Positions 1 to 7,421 of a stretch of DNA of 31,162 nt are shown here, piece by piece. Within the stretch, counting starts at the first letter, position 1, and every line of letters begins with the position of its first letter. A program made the position numbers and the translations under genes. The DNA comes from Candidatus Zhuqueibacterota bacterium (GTDB lineage: Bacteria > BS750m-G25): positions 1-31,162 of the forward strand of contig JADHWK010000024.1 in assembly GCA_016783505.1 (NCBI GenBank). The letters are read 5' to 3'. The notes under the pieces were generated by a model. It saw nothing but the letters and a program-made list of their open reading frames with translations, searched no databases and was not told where the DNA came from.

Positions 1-649
1 TGAATCGCCGAGCAAAGGTTTCCTTTTTATCGTATTCCCTGAGGTCCCGGATCTTTTCCAGATAATCTTCCCGGGTGGAAATAACCATGCCCCCTTCCCC
101 GGTGGTCATTAGCTTGGTGGCGTAAAACGAAAACACCGCTATCTCACCCAGGCTGCCCACAGGCTGGCCGTCTACATTCACGCCAAAGGTTTGGGCACAA
201 TCTTCGATGACCGGCAGGCCCAGTTTTTTAATTCTTTCCATAGCCACTGGAAGGCCGAACATGTGGGGTACGATGATAGCCCGGGACCGGCGAGAAATCC
301 TTCGTTCTAAATCACGGATGTCAATATTAAAGCTTTTTCCGTCCACCTCCACCAATCGGGGCACCCCCCCCACCCCCCGAATCGCATGAAGCAGGGCGAC
401 GCAGGTAAAGCTGGGAAGCAGCACCTCATCCCCTTCCCCTACTCCCAGCGCCAGCAAGCTGAGATGAAGGGCAGCGGTTCCCGATGAGGTGGCCACCCCT
501 CCCCGGCACCCCACATGATGGGCCAGCTTTTCCTCAAACTCGGCGACAACCTGGCCCTGGGCGATCTGGCCCCCGGCGATCACCTTAGACACAGCCTCAA
601 TCTCCTCTGAGCCCAGGGTGGGTTGGGAATGGGGAATTATCCTTCTCAA
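1..649 (-). CDS. DegT/DnrJ/EryC1-family PLP aminotransferase, partial (C-terminus beyond left edge)
   Basis: Translating the minus strand gives the N-terminal half of a sugar aminotransferase that normally makes amino-sugars from nucleotide-linked keto-sugars using pyridoxal phosphate. Visible family signatures are IIPHSQPTLGSEE at the N-terminus, SSGTAALHLSLLALGVGEGD, the conserved VIEDCAQTFG aspartate segment, and FSFYATKLMTTGEGG, which carries the Schiff-base lysine. The frame is open through position 1, so roughly the last third is missing. The start is uncertain: I chose TTG at 649 because it gives the usual family N-terminus. A well-placed GGGAGGTGTG precedes an ATG at 681, but that ATG is in another frame and stops after 11 codons. 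A TTG at 706 is also in frame. It lies just downstream of the PIG-L gene and is probably co-transcribed with it and the WbqC gene. Family call is strong, substrate unknown. Confidence 0.9.
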   Translation of the reverse strand, partial: MRRIIPHSQPTLGSEEIEAVSKVIAGGQIAQGQVVAEFEEKLAHHVGCRGGVATSSGTAALHLSLLALGVGEGDEVLLPSFTCVALLHAIRGVGGVPRLVEVDGKSFNIDIRDLERRISRRSRAIIVPHMFGLPVAMERIKKLGLPVIEDCAQTFGVNVDGQPVGSLGEIAVFSFYATKLMTTGEGGMVISTREDYLEKIRDLREYDKKETFARRF

Positions 650-720
650 TTTTCCAACGACAATTTTAAATAAGGACGCATCACACCTCCCTCGAAGCGC
701 ATGCAAAAAGGAGAGAAGGA

Positions 721-1356
721 TCAGATATTTATAAAGAGCCTCAGGGACTGAAAGGCCTCGGCGAATTTTACGCGGGCCTGCACCCCCCGAAAATTGGCCG
801 AGGATCTGGCCACCTCAACGATAGACAACCCCTCGATGTTGGTCTTCAAAACCTGGGAGTTGTGGGCCTGTAGACTTTTTATCTTATCCTCAAGGCATTC
901 GCTTATGTCCACATAGACGTTAGGGCTAAAATTCTGGGTAGTTGGGGTCTCGTAGAAAAGCACGTTTCGGGTGTAACGACTGGCGGTGACGGTAATCTGG
1001 GCCAGATTCCGATGATCCTGATGGGTGTCATCGGTGAAATTCACGAAGATAAAATCCGGCGACACCCTTTTCAACACCTCCTCGACCCTGGAAATGGTGG
1101 GAACATCCACGCTGATTTCCGTATCCCGATAGCCCCCCCAGTAGAGTTCCTCGGCGCCGAGAATCCCCTTGGAAACAGCTTGTTCTTGACGCCTCACTTC
1201 ATCTTCCCCCCCGAGACCACCTGATGTCATCACCAGCAGATAAACCCGATGACCGGCACGGCTGTATTTGATCAGCGTCCCCGCACAACCGATTTCAATA
1301 TCGTCCGGATGGGCCCCGATGGCCAGAATGCTCATCTTATCCTGGGGAAGATTCAT
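721..1356 (-). CDS. PIG-L (LmbE-like) family N-acetyl sugar deacetylase
   Basis: A 211-residue protein with the two metal-site signatures of the PIG-L/LmbE deacetylase family: AHPDDIEIGCAG near residues 15-26 and HQDHR near residue 112. Family members are zinc-dependent enzymes removing N-acetyl groups from GlcNAc-type sugars, such as GlcNAc-PI, GlcNAc-inositol or antibiotic sugars. Length fits the family. The ATG overlaps the stop of the upstream WbqC-family gene (ATGA), so translation is coupled, and the DegT aminotransferase follows. A second PIG-L protein of similar length occurs at 15032-15664, also linked to a WbqC-family gene, which argues for a shared pathway step. The exact substrate cannot be read from sequence. 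No signal peptide is seen, so it is probably cytoplasmic. Confidence 0.9.
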   Translation of the reverse strand: MNLPQDKMSILAIGAHPDDIEIGCAGTLIKYSRAGHRVYLLVMTSGGLGGEDEVRRQEQAVSKGILGAEELYWGGYRDTEISVDVPTISRVEEVLKRVSPDFIFVNFTDDTHQDHRNLAQITVTASRYTRNVLFYETPTTQNFSPNVYVDISECLEDKIKSLQAHNSQVLKTNIEGLSIVEVARSSANFRGVQARVKFAEAFQSLRLFINI

Positions 1357-2036
1357 CGGTTGCCCCCCCGAATGATGGCTAAGCTTTCATCCCCCTGGTT
1401 AAACAAGAGATCAACCACTGATAGGTTGGCCTCGAAGCCCCCAAACAGTTGTGAATAGACCGGGGGGCAATAATCTTGAAAATAGACCCGAACCCCAGCT
1501 TGCTTAAATTTCTTCAAATCCATATATTCCTTCCCCCCCGCCCCGGCCAGATATTCATCCGCCCCCATCTGCCGACAGAGGTCAATCAGCCTATCATTCG
1601 GATCATCCCTCACCGTTTTTAGCCCCGATGCGATCCTGATTTTAGTCTTTATCCCCAGGGTTCCCGCCAATTCCTTGATGATGAAAACGTTTAATTTTAC
1701 CAAACGCTCCCATCTTTGGGCAAAGACCCGTTGGAAAAAGGGGAAATATTCATTGAAAGAGCGGGATTTTCCATAGTTGCTCCTTAAAGCCTGGAGATGC
1801 TTTTTGGACCAAACCCCGGGGCTGATGCCGACCTCATGGATGCGCTGGGGAAACCGGTAGCTAACGGGCACCGTAAGCCACTGCCAGCCCTGGACGGTCT
1901 TGATGCGGTTTCGGTTTATCCAGTCGTTTTTTCGATACTGAACGGTGTCCAGAAGCACAAAAGTGTCGGCCCGGTCTAGCTTATCGAAAAAACCCAACCA
2001 CGGCAAATAATTAGGCTGGTGGGCAGCAAACAACAA
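1353..2036 (-). CDS. WbqC-like family protein
   Basis: A 227-residue protein with the WbqC-like (PF08889-type) N-terminus: AHQPNYLPWLGFFDK, then the D-x-VQYRKNDWINRNRIKT stretch. It also carries the C-terminal YLAGAGGKEY and FGGFEANLSVVDLLFN segments seen in the paralogue at 13677-14381. WbqC-like proteins recur in O-antigen and capsule loci; their biochemical role is unsettled, so I give none. The start is TTG at 2036, with another TTG directly after it, preceded by AAGG about 8 nt upstream. No ATG is available before the conserved motif. Its stop overlaps the PIG-L start. It is the first gene of a WbqC-PIG-L-DegT set. Confidence 0.88.
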   Translation of the reverse strand: MLFAAHQPNYLPWLGFFDKLDRADTFVLLDTVQYRKNDWINRNRIKTVQGWQWLTVPVSYRFPQRIHEVGISPGVWSKKHLQALRSNYGKSRSFNEYFPFFQRVFAQRWERLVKLNVFIIKELAGTLGIKTKIRIASGLKTVRDDPNDRLIDLCRQMGADEYLAGAGGKEYMDLKKFKQAGVRVYFQDYCPPVYSQLFGGFEANLSVVDLLFNQGDESLAIIRGGNR

Positions 2037-2072
2037 GGCTAAACCTTGGGTTGAATTTTATAAAAAAAGTTC

Positions 2073-2101
2073 TTGACTTTTTTGTTTTTTTATTTTATAT
2101 T
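2073..2101 (+). promoter_or_regulatory. Predicted sigma70 promoter for the small membrane protein
   Basis: TTGACT at 2073-2078, a 17-nt T-rich spacer, then TATATT at 2096-2101: near-consensus -35 and -10 boxes at ideal spacing. The next gene downstream on this strand starts at 2189. The spacer region is very AT-rich, which raises the chance of accidental matches, but both hexamers differ from consensus by only one base. Confidence 0.55.
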
Positions 2102-2188
2102 GACAATAGACAATTTAAGAAAAAAAAAATTAAAATAAAAGAAAAAAATTCAATTAATCAAATCTTAATTAAAAAAGGAGGGTGAAAG

Positions 2189-2371
2189 ATGAAGACGATC
2201 TCCTGGATTGCTATTGTGGCAGCCGCGATCAGTTTCATTCTAGGTTTCATTGCCGTTTTCGCCGGGGATATTGTCGTGAGACCTGGGGCCTATTTGAATT
2301 TCACCAACACCTGCCTTCTGGTAGCCGTCGTATTCTTGGTTATGGAGATTGCCGGGGCTAAGAAGGAATAA
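2189..2371 (+). CDS. Small two-helix membrane protein of unknown function
   Basis: A 60-residue protein read opposite to its neighbours. It has two hydrophobic segments, about residues 6-26 (IAIVAAAISFILGFIAVFAG) and 39-54 (TNTCLLVAVVFLVMEI), joined by a short polar loop, with a charged AKKE tail, so it is most likely an integral inner-membrane protein. The ribosome binding site is strong (AAAGGAGGGTGAAAG before ATG). It has its own promoter-like boxes at 2073-2101 and a terminator at 2414-2444, making it a complete monocistronic unit between two minus-strand sugar genes. I do not recognise a function. Small proteins with this two-helix layout occur in several bacterial phyla, but that is recollection rather than a search result. 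Confidence 0.72.
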   Translation: MKTISWIAIVAAAISFILGFIAVFAGDIVVRPGAYLNFTNTCLLVAVVFLVMEIAGAKKE

Positions 2372-2413
2372 AGTCCACTTGGTTTTATTTCTAGCTTCGG
2401 CCATTTTACCTTT

Positions 2414-2444
2414 AAAAACCCAGATTTATTCTGGGTTTTTTTAT
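2414..2444 (+). terminator. Rho-independent terminator, bidirectional
   Basis: AAACCCAG at about 2416-2423 pairs with CTGGGTTT at 2431-2438 around a 7-nt loop, followed by a T run. An A run on the left side means it also has a U tract when read on the minus strand. It ends the small membrane protein unit and probably also the GT4 gene, which stops at 2457. Confidence 0.85.
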
Positions 2445-2456
2445 TTCACTGTGGAA

Positions 2457-3620
2457 TCATCCGCTTATCAAAGTTTTTTTAAGAAGAACCTGCTGGTAAA
2501 CTTTTATCGTTTCGTCCACCGTTTTTTCTATACTAAACCCTTGGGCCCATTGCTTACCCCTCTTTTGGAGCTGACGATAAAAATCAACGTCATGAAGCAG
2601 CCTGGCAATGGCTTCAGCTATGGCTCCAGGGTTTTGGGGGGGAACTAAAAATCCCGTTTCACCATCTTGCACGACATCCATTACACCCCCCACCCTGGTG
2701 GCGATCACCGGAACCCCGGCGGCCATGGCTTCAATCAATACCCGGCCCATACCCTCGTTTAAAGAAGAAAGGACAAACAGGTCAAGTGAGTGCATAATAT
2801 CGGGGATATCGTTCCGCTGACCGACAAAAACCAACCGCTTATCCTTCATCAAGGGAGTCCCCTGCTTTTCCAATTCAGGCTTCAAAGGACCCGCCCCGAC
2901 AATCAGAAATTTAACTTCAGGATTTTTCTGCCCCAATATTCGTGCTGCCTCGATAAAATACCCACACCCTTTTACCGGAACTAACCGACCAACCCATCCC
3001 ACCACCTTGTTCTGGGGGGAAAACCCGAATTGATGTCTTAGTTCCCGGGGGGTTCTGGTAGGTCGGACAAACTTTTCCAGATCAATGCCGCAGTGGATGG
3101 GCACCAGTTGAACCGCTTTCCCGATGCGAAACCGAAGATGGTCCTCTTTTTCCTGTCCGGTCAGGGTGATAATGCGGTCGGTGAACCGGGCGGTTATCCT
3201 CTCGGCGAGGATGAAAAACCAGGTAGTCACTGGGCCGAAATAGCCGTAGAAAATATGTCCGTGGGGGGTGTGGACGATACCCGGAACCCGGCAGGCCCGG
3301 GCGGCCCAGCGGCCTAAAATACCCGCCTTTGAGGTATTGGTATGTACGATATGGGGGACTTCTGTTTTAATGATATGAAATAATCTGAGATAAGCTAAAA
3401 AATCAATCAGGGGATTACCCCCCCTTTTCAGGGATTTTATCCCTAAAATAGGTATTCCGGTCCCACGGGAATATTCCTGCAAATTACCCTCCGGGTTGTC
3501 GGTGGGTCCGGTGACGATTTTTATTTCAAAACCCTTCTTTCTTAATCCTGCTGCTAATTGAAGGGTGACCTCAGCAGATCCCCCTTTTTCAAGGCGAGTG
3601 ATGATTTGAAGAATTTTCAT
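2457..3620 (-). CDS. Glycosyltransferase family 4 (GT-B) protein
   Basis: A 387-residue retaining-type GT4 glycosyltransferase. The N-terminal domain begins MKILQIITRLEKGGSAEVT, typical of the glycine-rich acceptor-side loop. The C-terminal domain has VGWVGRLVPVKG (GxGRL/K region), GQRNDIPDIMHSLDLFVLSS and EGMGRVLIEAMAAG, the E-x7-E nucleotide-sugar motif around residues 290-298. It would transfer a sugar from a nucleotide donor to a lipid-linked acceptor at the cytoplasmic membrane face. Length is normal. No clear ribosome binding site precedes the ATG at 3620. It stands alone between a 314-nt spacer and a bidirectional terminator. Donor and acceptor cannot be assigned. Confidence 0.92.
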   Translation of the reverse strand: MKILQIITRLEKGGSAEVTLQLAAGLRKKGFEIKIVTGPTDNPEGNLQEYSRGTGIPILGIKSLKRGGNPLIDFLAYLRLFHIIKTEVPHIVHTNTSKAGILGRWAARACRVPGIVHTPHGHIFYGYFGPVTTWFFILAERITARFTDRIITLTGQEKEDHLRFRIGKAVQLVPIHCGIDLEKFVRPTRTPRELRHQFGFSPQNKVVGWVGRLVPVKGCGYFIEAARILGQKNPEVKFLIVGAGPLKPELEKQGTPLMKDKRLVFVGQRNDIPDIMHSLDLFVLSSLNEGMGRVLIEAMAAGVPVIATRVGGVMDVVQDGETGFLVPPQNPGAIAEAIARLLHDVDFYRQLQKRGKQWAQGFSIEKTVDETIKVYQQVLLKKTLISG

Positions 3621-3781
3621 TATGGATTCGGAAAATCGCGTTAGTAGAAATTGCTTGTTTTGAGAATCAATTAAAAATTTTTTGATATTTACCGATTATG
3701 TTTCGGAATTTCTAAGAACAAAAAACGGTTAAAACCGTTATATTTTTGGTTCTTTATTTCTTTTCCCTACCCTACTATCTT

Positions 3782-3801
3782 AAACCGTTTTAGCGGTTTT
3801 T
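3782..3801 (+). terminator. Terminator-like hairpin
   Basis: AAACCG at 3782-3787 pairs with CGGTTT at 3794-3799 around a 6-nt loop, followed by TTT. The stem is only 6 bp, so it is weak, and no plus-strand gene precedes it closely. Confidence 0.4.
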
Positions 3802-3858
3802 TACAGCTTAGGTTGACGCCTATGTGAAGGTTCGGGATGGGGGCTTCATCCTTAAAGT

Positions 3859-3934
3859 GCGCCGGTAGTCCAATCTGACAGAACACGCCTCCGGCGAAGG
3901 CGTAGGTTGTGGGTTCGAATCCCACCGGGGCCCC
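3859..3934 (+). pseudogene. Degenerate tRNA-like sequence
   Basis: The 3' half is convincingly tRNA-like: a five-pair T arm GTGGG-TTCGAAT-CCCAC (3909-3925), then CGGGGCC as a 3' acceptor strand. A possible anticodon stem ACGCC/GGCGT flanks a 9-nt loop (normal is 7), and the D-arm region CAATCTGACAGA resembles real tRNAs. The 5' acceptor GCGCCGG pairs only partly with the 3' strand, U33 is not in place, and no CCA is encoded. So this looks like a decayed tRNA or a tRNA-end remnant such as an old attachment site, not a working gene. No amino acid identity is assigned. Confidence 0.5.
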
Positions 3935-5098
3935 TTAATACCGATAAAGTTCCGTGCAGCGGCTGCAGACGGGAAAGGTTTTCCTTTCTTTCACCACTCG
4001 TCGGAAGTCCCGATAGGCATCGCTGTTCCAAATTTCCTTAAAACCCGTCTCCTTTAAATTACCACCGGAAAAATTGATGGAATGAAAGGGACGCACCGAG
4101 CCGTCGGGGAAGATATAGGCCACCATCCAGGGTGAGAGACAACGGTTCCGATAGCTCACTGGCTCGAATTCTAAATTCGAATAATAGCGTTTCACTTCAT
4201 TGTCTGAAAAGTTAGGATAAAATGAGATGTCCACCGATGATGACCTTTTTTTAATTTCATGTATTTTTTCAATCAGGTAATCCACATCAATACGGGGAGA
4301 GGCCGCCCGAATAAAACCGGCCCAGTCGAAACAGGAGCGGCCAAAACGGGGCCGGAAAAAATCCTCATGACGGTCGAATATCTCCTGTGAGATAAAAATT
4401 AAATGGTGAAAGGTGATTGATTTCGCCCTTAAATCCTCGGCGATGTCAATCATTTCTTCCAGATGATGATAGCAGTCTTCGAAAATGGTCCCGGCAAGGT
4501 TAAGCTGGGGCTTTTTCCTGTTTCGCTTTTCCTTAAGTTCGTTGATCTTTTTAAGTCCAATCACCGCCCGGTCGAAAGTGCCCATGGTCCCCCGGATGCG
4601 GTCGTGGATTTCCCGGGGACCGTCTAAGGAAAAGATGATCTCATCCACCCCCAGGTCGACGATGAGCCCGGCGTTTCTTTCAAGCAATGTACCGTTGGTT
4701 ATGATGTTGCAGCGCATCCCTTTTTCTTTGGCCCGCTGGACGATCCTATCCCAGCCCTTATACAGGAGAGGCTCGCCTCCGAACAGGGTGATATTGGGCT
4801 TGAAGGAACTTACTTCATCAATCAGTCTTAAAAAGACATCCGGGGTCAATTCTTGGCGCAACATTTCCGGGGTATAAAATTTGGCCGACCCCACCTCTCC
4901 CCATTGCCCGCACATAGTGCAGCGGAGGTTGCAACGATAGGTTAAAAAAAGGGAGATCGTCTCCGGGTAAGCGCTTTTCCCATCCCACAAATAATAGCTT
5001 AAATAGGATTTCAGGCGTCTCCAGAAATTCCTGATAGCATAATCAGGCTGGGACAGGGCCTTCTTAAACTCCCGGATGAAATTTCTGCGGGGAATCAT
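3935..5098 (-). CDS. Radical SAM protein with SPASM-like C-terminus
   Basis: A 387-residue protein. The CX3CX2C cluster motif is C56, C60, C63 in TYRCNLRCTMCGQW; GGEP follows at 107-110, then ITNGTLL and FSLDGP. These are hallmarks of radical SAM enzymes that cleave S-adenosylmethionine at a [4Fe-4S] cluster. The C-terminal part resembles SPASM domains: C320 in RCLSPW, IFPDGSVRPF, the GN-x-KETGFKEIWNS segment, and C378/C381 in CSRC. The cysteine usually following the PDG motif is replaced (RPFHS), so the auxiliary cluster may be incomplete. Related proteins sit in polysaccharide loci as well as peptide-modification loci; the neighbours here are glycosyltransferases and an aminotransferase, so a sugar-linked role is more likely. 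Substrate unknown. Confidence 0.88.
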   Translation of the reverse strand: MIPRRNFIREFKKALSQPDYAIRNFWRRLKSYLSYYLWDGKSAYPETISLFLTYRCNLRCTMCGQWGEVGSAKFYTPEMLRQELTPDVFLRLIDEVSSFKPNITLFGGEPLLYKGWDRIVQRAKEKGMRCNIITNGTLLERNAGLIVDLGVDEIIFSLDGPREIHDRIRGTMGTFDRAVIGLKKINELKEKRNRKKPQLNLAGTIFEDCYHHLEEMIDIAEDLRAKSITFHHLIFISQEIFDRHEDFFRPRFGRSCFDWAGFIRAASPRIDVDYLIEKIHEIKKRSSSVDISFYPNFSDNEVKRYYSNLEFEPVSYRNRCLSPWMVAYIFPDGSVRPFHSINFSGGNLKETGFKEIWNSDAYRDFRRVVKERKTFPVCSRCTELYRY

Positions 5099-5386
5099 AA
5101 TTGAGTTCTATACTATTGTATTTTCGATTAAACTGTTCAAAGTCCCCCTTTTCTAAAGGGGGATTTTTCTTGTTGAATGGAAGCATTTCTATAAATCCCC
5201 ACCTACCCTTCCTTAAAAAAAAGGGGGGGGTACTATTGTAAGATCGACAATTTTAATAACTTAATAAATTAATTATTTAATAACTTAATTACTTAATAAC
5301 TTAATTACTTAATTACTAAAAAAATACAGGAATATTTCGGATCGAAAAAGTTGATAGGCTATTCGGTACCCACTATATGTTCCGAT
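5099..5386. repeat. Repeat-rich spacer: G/C-run hairpins and an 8-nt tandem repeat
   Basis: A perfect hairpin CCCCCTTT-TCT-AAAGGGGG lies at 5144-5162, followed by a second C-run/G-run pair up to 5230. The direct repeat TACTATTGTA occurs at 5111-5120 and 5231-5240, exactly bracketing the hairpin block like a target duplication. From about 5252 to 5317 there is a run of imperfect TTAATTAC/TTAATAAC units of roughly 8 nt. No gene is seen. The T-rich sequence after the first hairpin could terminate plus-strand transcripts. Confidence 0.65.
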
Positions 5387-6589
5387 TTAGTTCATCTTCG
5401 GAAAATGTTGGTCAAAAACTTGAACGACCTTCTCCAGATCATCCCGCCGCATGATGGGATGGGTGGGTATAAGCAACAGGTGCCTGGAAAGATAGGTAGC
5501 ATTGGGAAATGGGTCTTCGGTCAGGTCATATCCCAGGTCGTAGACTTCATGGATGGGATAGGGATAAAGAACGGTAGCTTCAACCCCAGATGCTACGATC
5601 TCATTCAAAATGAGATCTCTTTTTTGTTCATCCTCGATAATTATAGGAAATTGATTGAATGCAGGTTTAGATCGGGGTAAAATTTTGGGTAGAACAAGAC
5701 CCTTCCTTCCAGCAAGATGACGGTATAAAAAAAGGCCGTTTGAAGTTCTAACTTTAAATATTTGCTCAGCCCGCTGAAAGATCGCCAGCCCCAAGGCGGC
5801 TTGCAGTCCGGTATACTGATGGGCGGCAAAATCGGGGTGCAATGCCGTGTACTTAAAACCCGATATGACCGGCTTAAAAAGAGTATAAAACCAGGGACGG
5901 ACAGCCAGGGCCAGTCCTATGACCTTTGCCGCTATCCCCAGCTTTGAAAGACCATTTGGGGCATCCAGTTTCTCCCTTTCCTCCTCGATCGCCAGAGCCA
6001 GCTCTGGATCGTCGGTGCAGATCAGCCCCCCGGAAAGAGTGGATAAGTTCTTGCCCCGATTAAAGCTGTAAAACCCCACATTCCCAAGAGTACCCGTCAG
6101 TTGACCGTTTAAAACAGCCCCCATGGAAGAAGCGGCATCATCAACCACAAAGGCCCCCTCATTTTTTGAAACATCCACCAACTCGTCCATGGCACAAGGC
6201 ATGCCGAACATATGAACGGGTAAAAGACAGAGGGTCTCCCAGCTAAGCAATAGACCCGTTTTTTCTACATCCAGATTGAACGTTTCTAAGGAAACATCCA
6301 CCAGTCTGGGCTTTAATCCGGTTGCATTAATGGGCAAGATAAGGGAAGGGGCGGTATACGCTGGCAAGAGCACATCCCCCCGATTGGAAAAACGCTTAAG
6401 GGCCTTGAGGATGACATAAAAGGCCGTCGTCCCCGAATTGACCAAAAAGCAATATCTTTGACCCAAATATTCCTGAAAGAAGGTTTCAAATTTTTGCACG
6501 GCCCGGGAGCCGTCCAAAACAGCCAAAAAGGCCTGTACTAAATCTTGAAATAGAATAGGTGTTCCGGCAGATGGAATGATCCATCCCAT
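5387..6589 (-). CDS. DegT/DnrJ/EryC1-family PLP aminotransferase
   Basis: A 400-residue fold-type I aminotransferase of the sugar (DegT/DnrJ/EryC1) class. Signatures are VNSGTTAFYVILKAL (cofactor phosphate binding), LLPAYTAPSLILPI, VVDDAASSMGA (the pyridine-nitrogen aspartate region) and FYSFNRGKNLSTLSGG with the Schiff-base lysine. Length is typical. This class adds an amino group to a keto-sugar nucleotide. It differs from the left-edge DegT protein: its active-site loop is SFNRGKNL rather than SFYATKLM, so it likely has a different substrate. It is isolated between two repeat-bearing spacers, so operon membership is unclear. Confidence 0.9.
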   Translation of the reverse strand: MGWIIPSAGTPILFQDLVQAFLAVLDGSRAVQKFETFFQEYLGQRYCFLVNSGTTAFYVILKALKRFSNRGDVLLPAYTAPSLILPINATGLKPRLVDVSLETFNLDVEKTGLLLSWETLCLLPVHMFGMPCAMDELVDVSKNEGAFVVDDAASSMGAVLNGQLTGTLGNVGFYSFNRGKNLSTLSGGLICTDDPELALAIEEEREKLDAPNGLSKLGIAAKVIGLALAVRPWFYTLFKPVISGFKYTALHPDFAAHQYTGLQAALGLAIFQRAEQIFKVRTSNGLFLYRHLAGRKGLVLPKILPRSKPAFNQFPIIIEDEQKRDLILNEIVASGVEATVLYPYPIHEVYDLGYDLTEDPFPNATYLSRHLLLIPTHPIMRRDDLEKVVQVFDQHFPKMN

Positions 6590-6683
6590 AGTTCATATCC
6601 AGCAAATTCTACAAACTGACTGGGGAAATACAGGACAAGAAGTCTGTCCGGTTGGGCCGGTTATCCCTACGGGCTGTATGCCA

Positions 6684-6715
6684 ATCTTCCAACCTTCCAT
6701 TCTTCCATCCTTCCA
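6684..6715. repeat. Four tandem copies of an 8-mer ending CTTCCA
   Basis: ATCTTCCA, ACCTTCCA, TTCTTCCA and TCCTTCCA follow each other without gaps in the spacer between the methyltransferase and the DegT gene. The period is exactly 8 with only the first two bases changing. No coding role is seen. Confidence 0.7.
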
Positions 6716-6767
6716 TAACACCCTCCAGAGCGGGCCTTTAGGATTGTCCTCCACTGGGTGGGCAGAC

Positions 6768-7421
6768 CTACGGATCGGACCCCGCTCTTCCCGCTTCGAC
6801 TAGATAAGCCAAGGCCAACAACTTATGGGGTTTTCCAACCGGTACGATGCGTAATATTCTAAAACCGAATTTTTCTAAAATGGCTTTAATCTCCTTAATA
6901 AAGTAAGCCCTGGTGGGAAAATTTCCCCATAGGGAATGCCAGAGGTATTTCAGCCGTATTCCGGGATTGTGTTTATTTCTGAAATCAAAAATTATTTTAC
7001 CATTATCAGTACAACTTCTTCCCATTTCCTTTAAAAACTCCATTACTTCTTTCTTAGATTTCAGATTGAAAAGGGTATTTACACACAGGACCCTGGCGAT
7101 GCTTCTGTTCTTTATGGGCAATAAAAAACCATCCCCCTGGATGAGGGGAATTCCACTCATGTGGTTATCCCGAAATATTTCTTTTGCCTCTAGAAGAAGT
7201 TCCCACGAAGAATCAAGGCCTAGATAACCTCCATGGTTTATTCCAGAAGCTTTGGCCTCCACAAAAAGCAAGCCGTTTCCGCAGCCCACATCCAGCACTC
7301 TCCCGTTAACCCCCTGGGTTAACCGAACGGCCGCTTCCCGGATGTTGGAAGTCAGAGTCCCTAGAAAGGCCTTTTTTCTTCTCACACCACCAAGGTCTAT
7401 TGACCGGCAACAGTTCACCAC
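6768..7421 (-). CDS. Class I SAM-dependent methyltransferase
   Basis: A 217-residue protein with the Rossmann SAM-binding motif I VLDVGCGNGLL at about residues 42-52, an acidic GLDSS loop (motif II) and IQGDGFLLPI before motif IV. The methyl acceptor is not predictable; a sugar hydroxyl, amino or carboxyl group is plausible given the neighbours. The true start may lie downstream of the ATG at 7421, since the first 30 residues are not family-like. No coupling to neighbours: 178 nt on one side and 346 nt or more on the other, both repeat-bearing. Confidence 0.85.
   Translation of the reverse strand: MVNCCRSIDLGGVRRKKAFLGTLTSNIREAAVRLTQGVNGRVLDVGCGNGLLFVEAKASGINHGGYLGLDSSWELLLEAKEIFRDNHMSGIPLIQGDGFLLPIKNRSIARVLCVNTLFNLKSKKEVMEFLKEMGRSCTDNGKIIFDFRNKHNPGIRLKYLWHSLWGNFPTRAYFIKEIKAILEKFGFRILRIVPVGKPHKLLALAYLVEAGRAGSDP

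Larger units (their letters stand above)
3621..3934. other. 314-nt spacer with palindromes, a terminator-like hairpin and a tRNA-like remnant
   Basis: No protein gene seen. It holds a 16-nt palindrome at 3724-3739 (AACGGTT-AA-AACCGTT), a plus-strand hairpin with T tail at 3782-3801, and a degenerate tRNA-like sequence ending at 3934, directly next to the stop codon of the radical SAM gene. Confidence 0.6.

Noticed and set aside
3724-3739. 16-nt palindrome as a terminator
   Set aside because: The loop would be only 2 nt and no T run follows on the relevant strand; it is at most an operator-like palindrome without other evidence.
4485-4877. 130-codon plus-strand ORF opposite the radical SAM gene
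   Set aside because: Shadow of the real minus-strand gene, which has full radical SAM motifs; no ribosome binding site or family signature.
3935-5098. Radical SAM/SPASM enzyme as partner of the candidate precursor peptide
   Set aside because: It is about 25 kb away, embedded among sugar genes, so gene order gives no support for the link.
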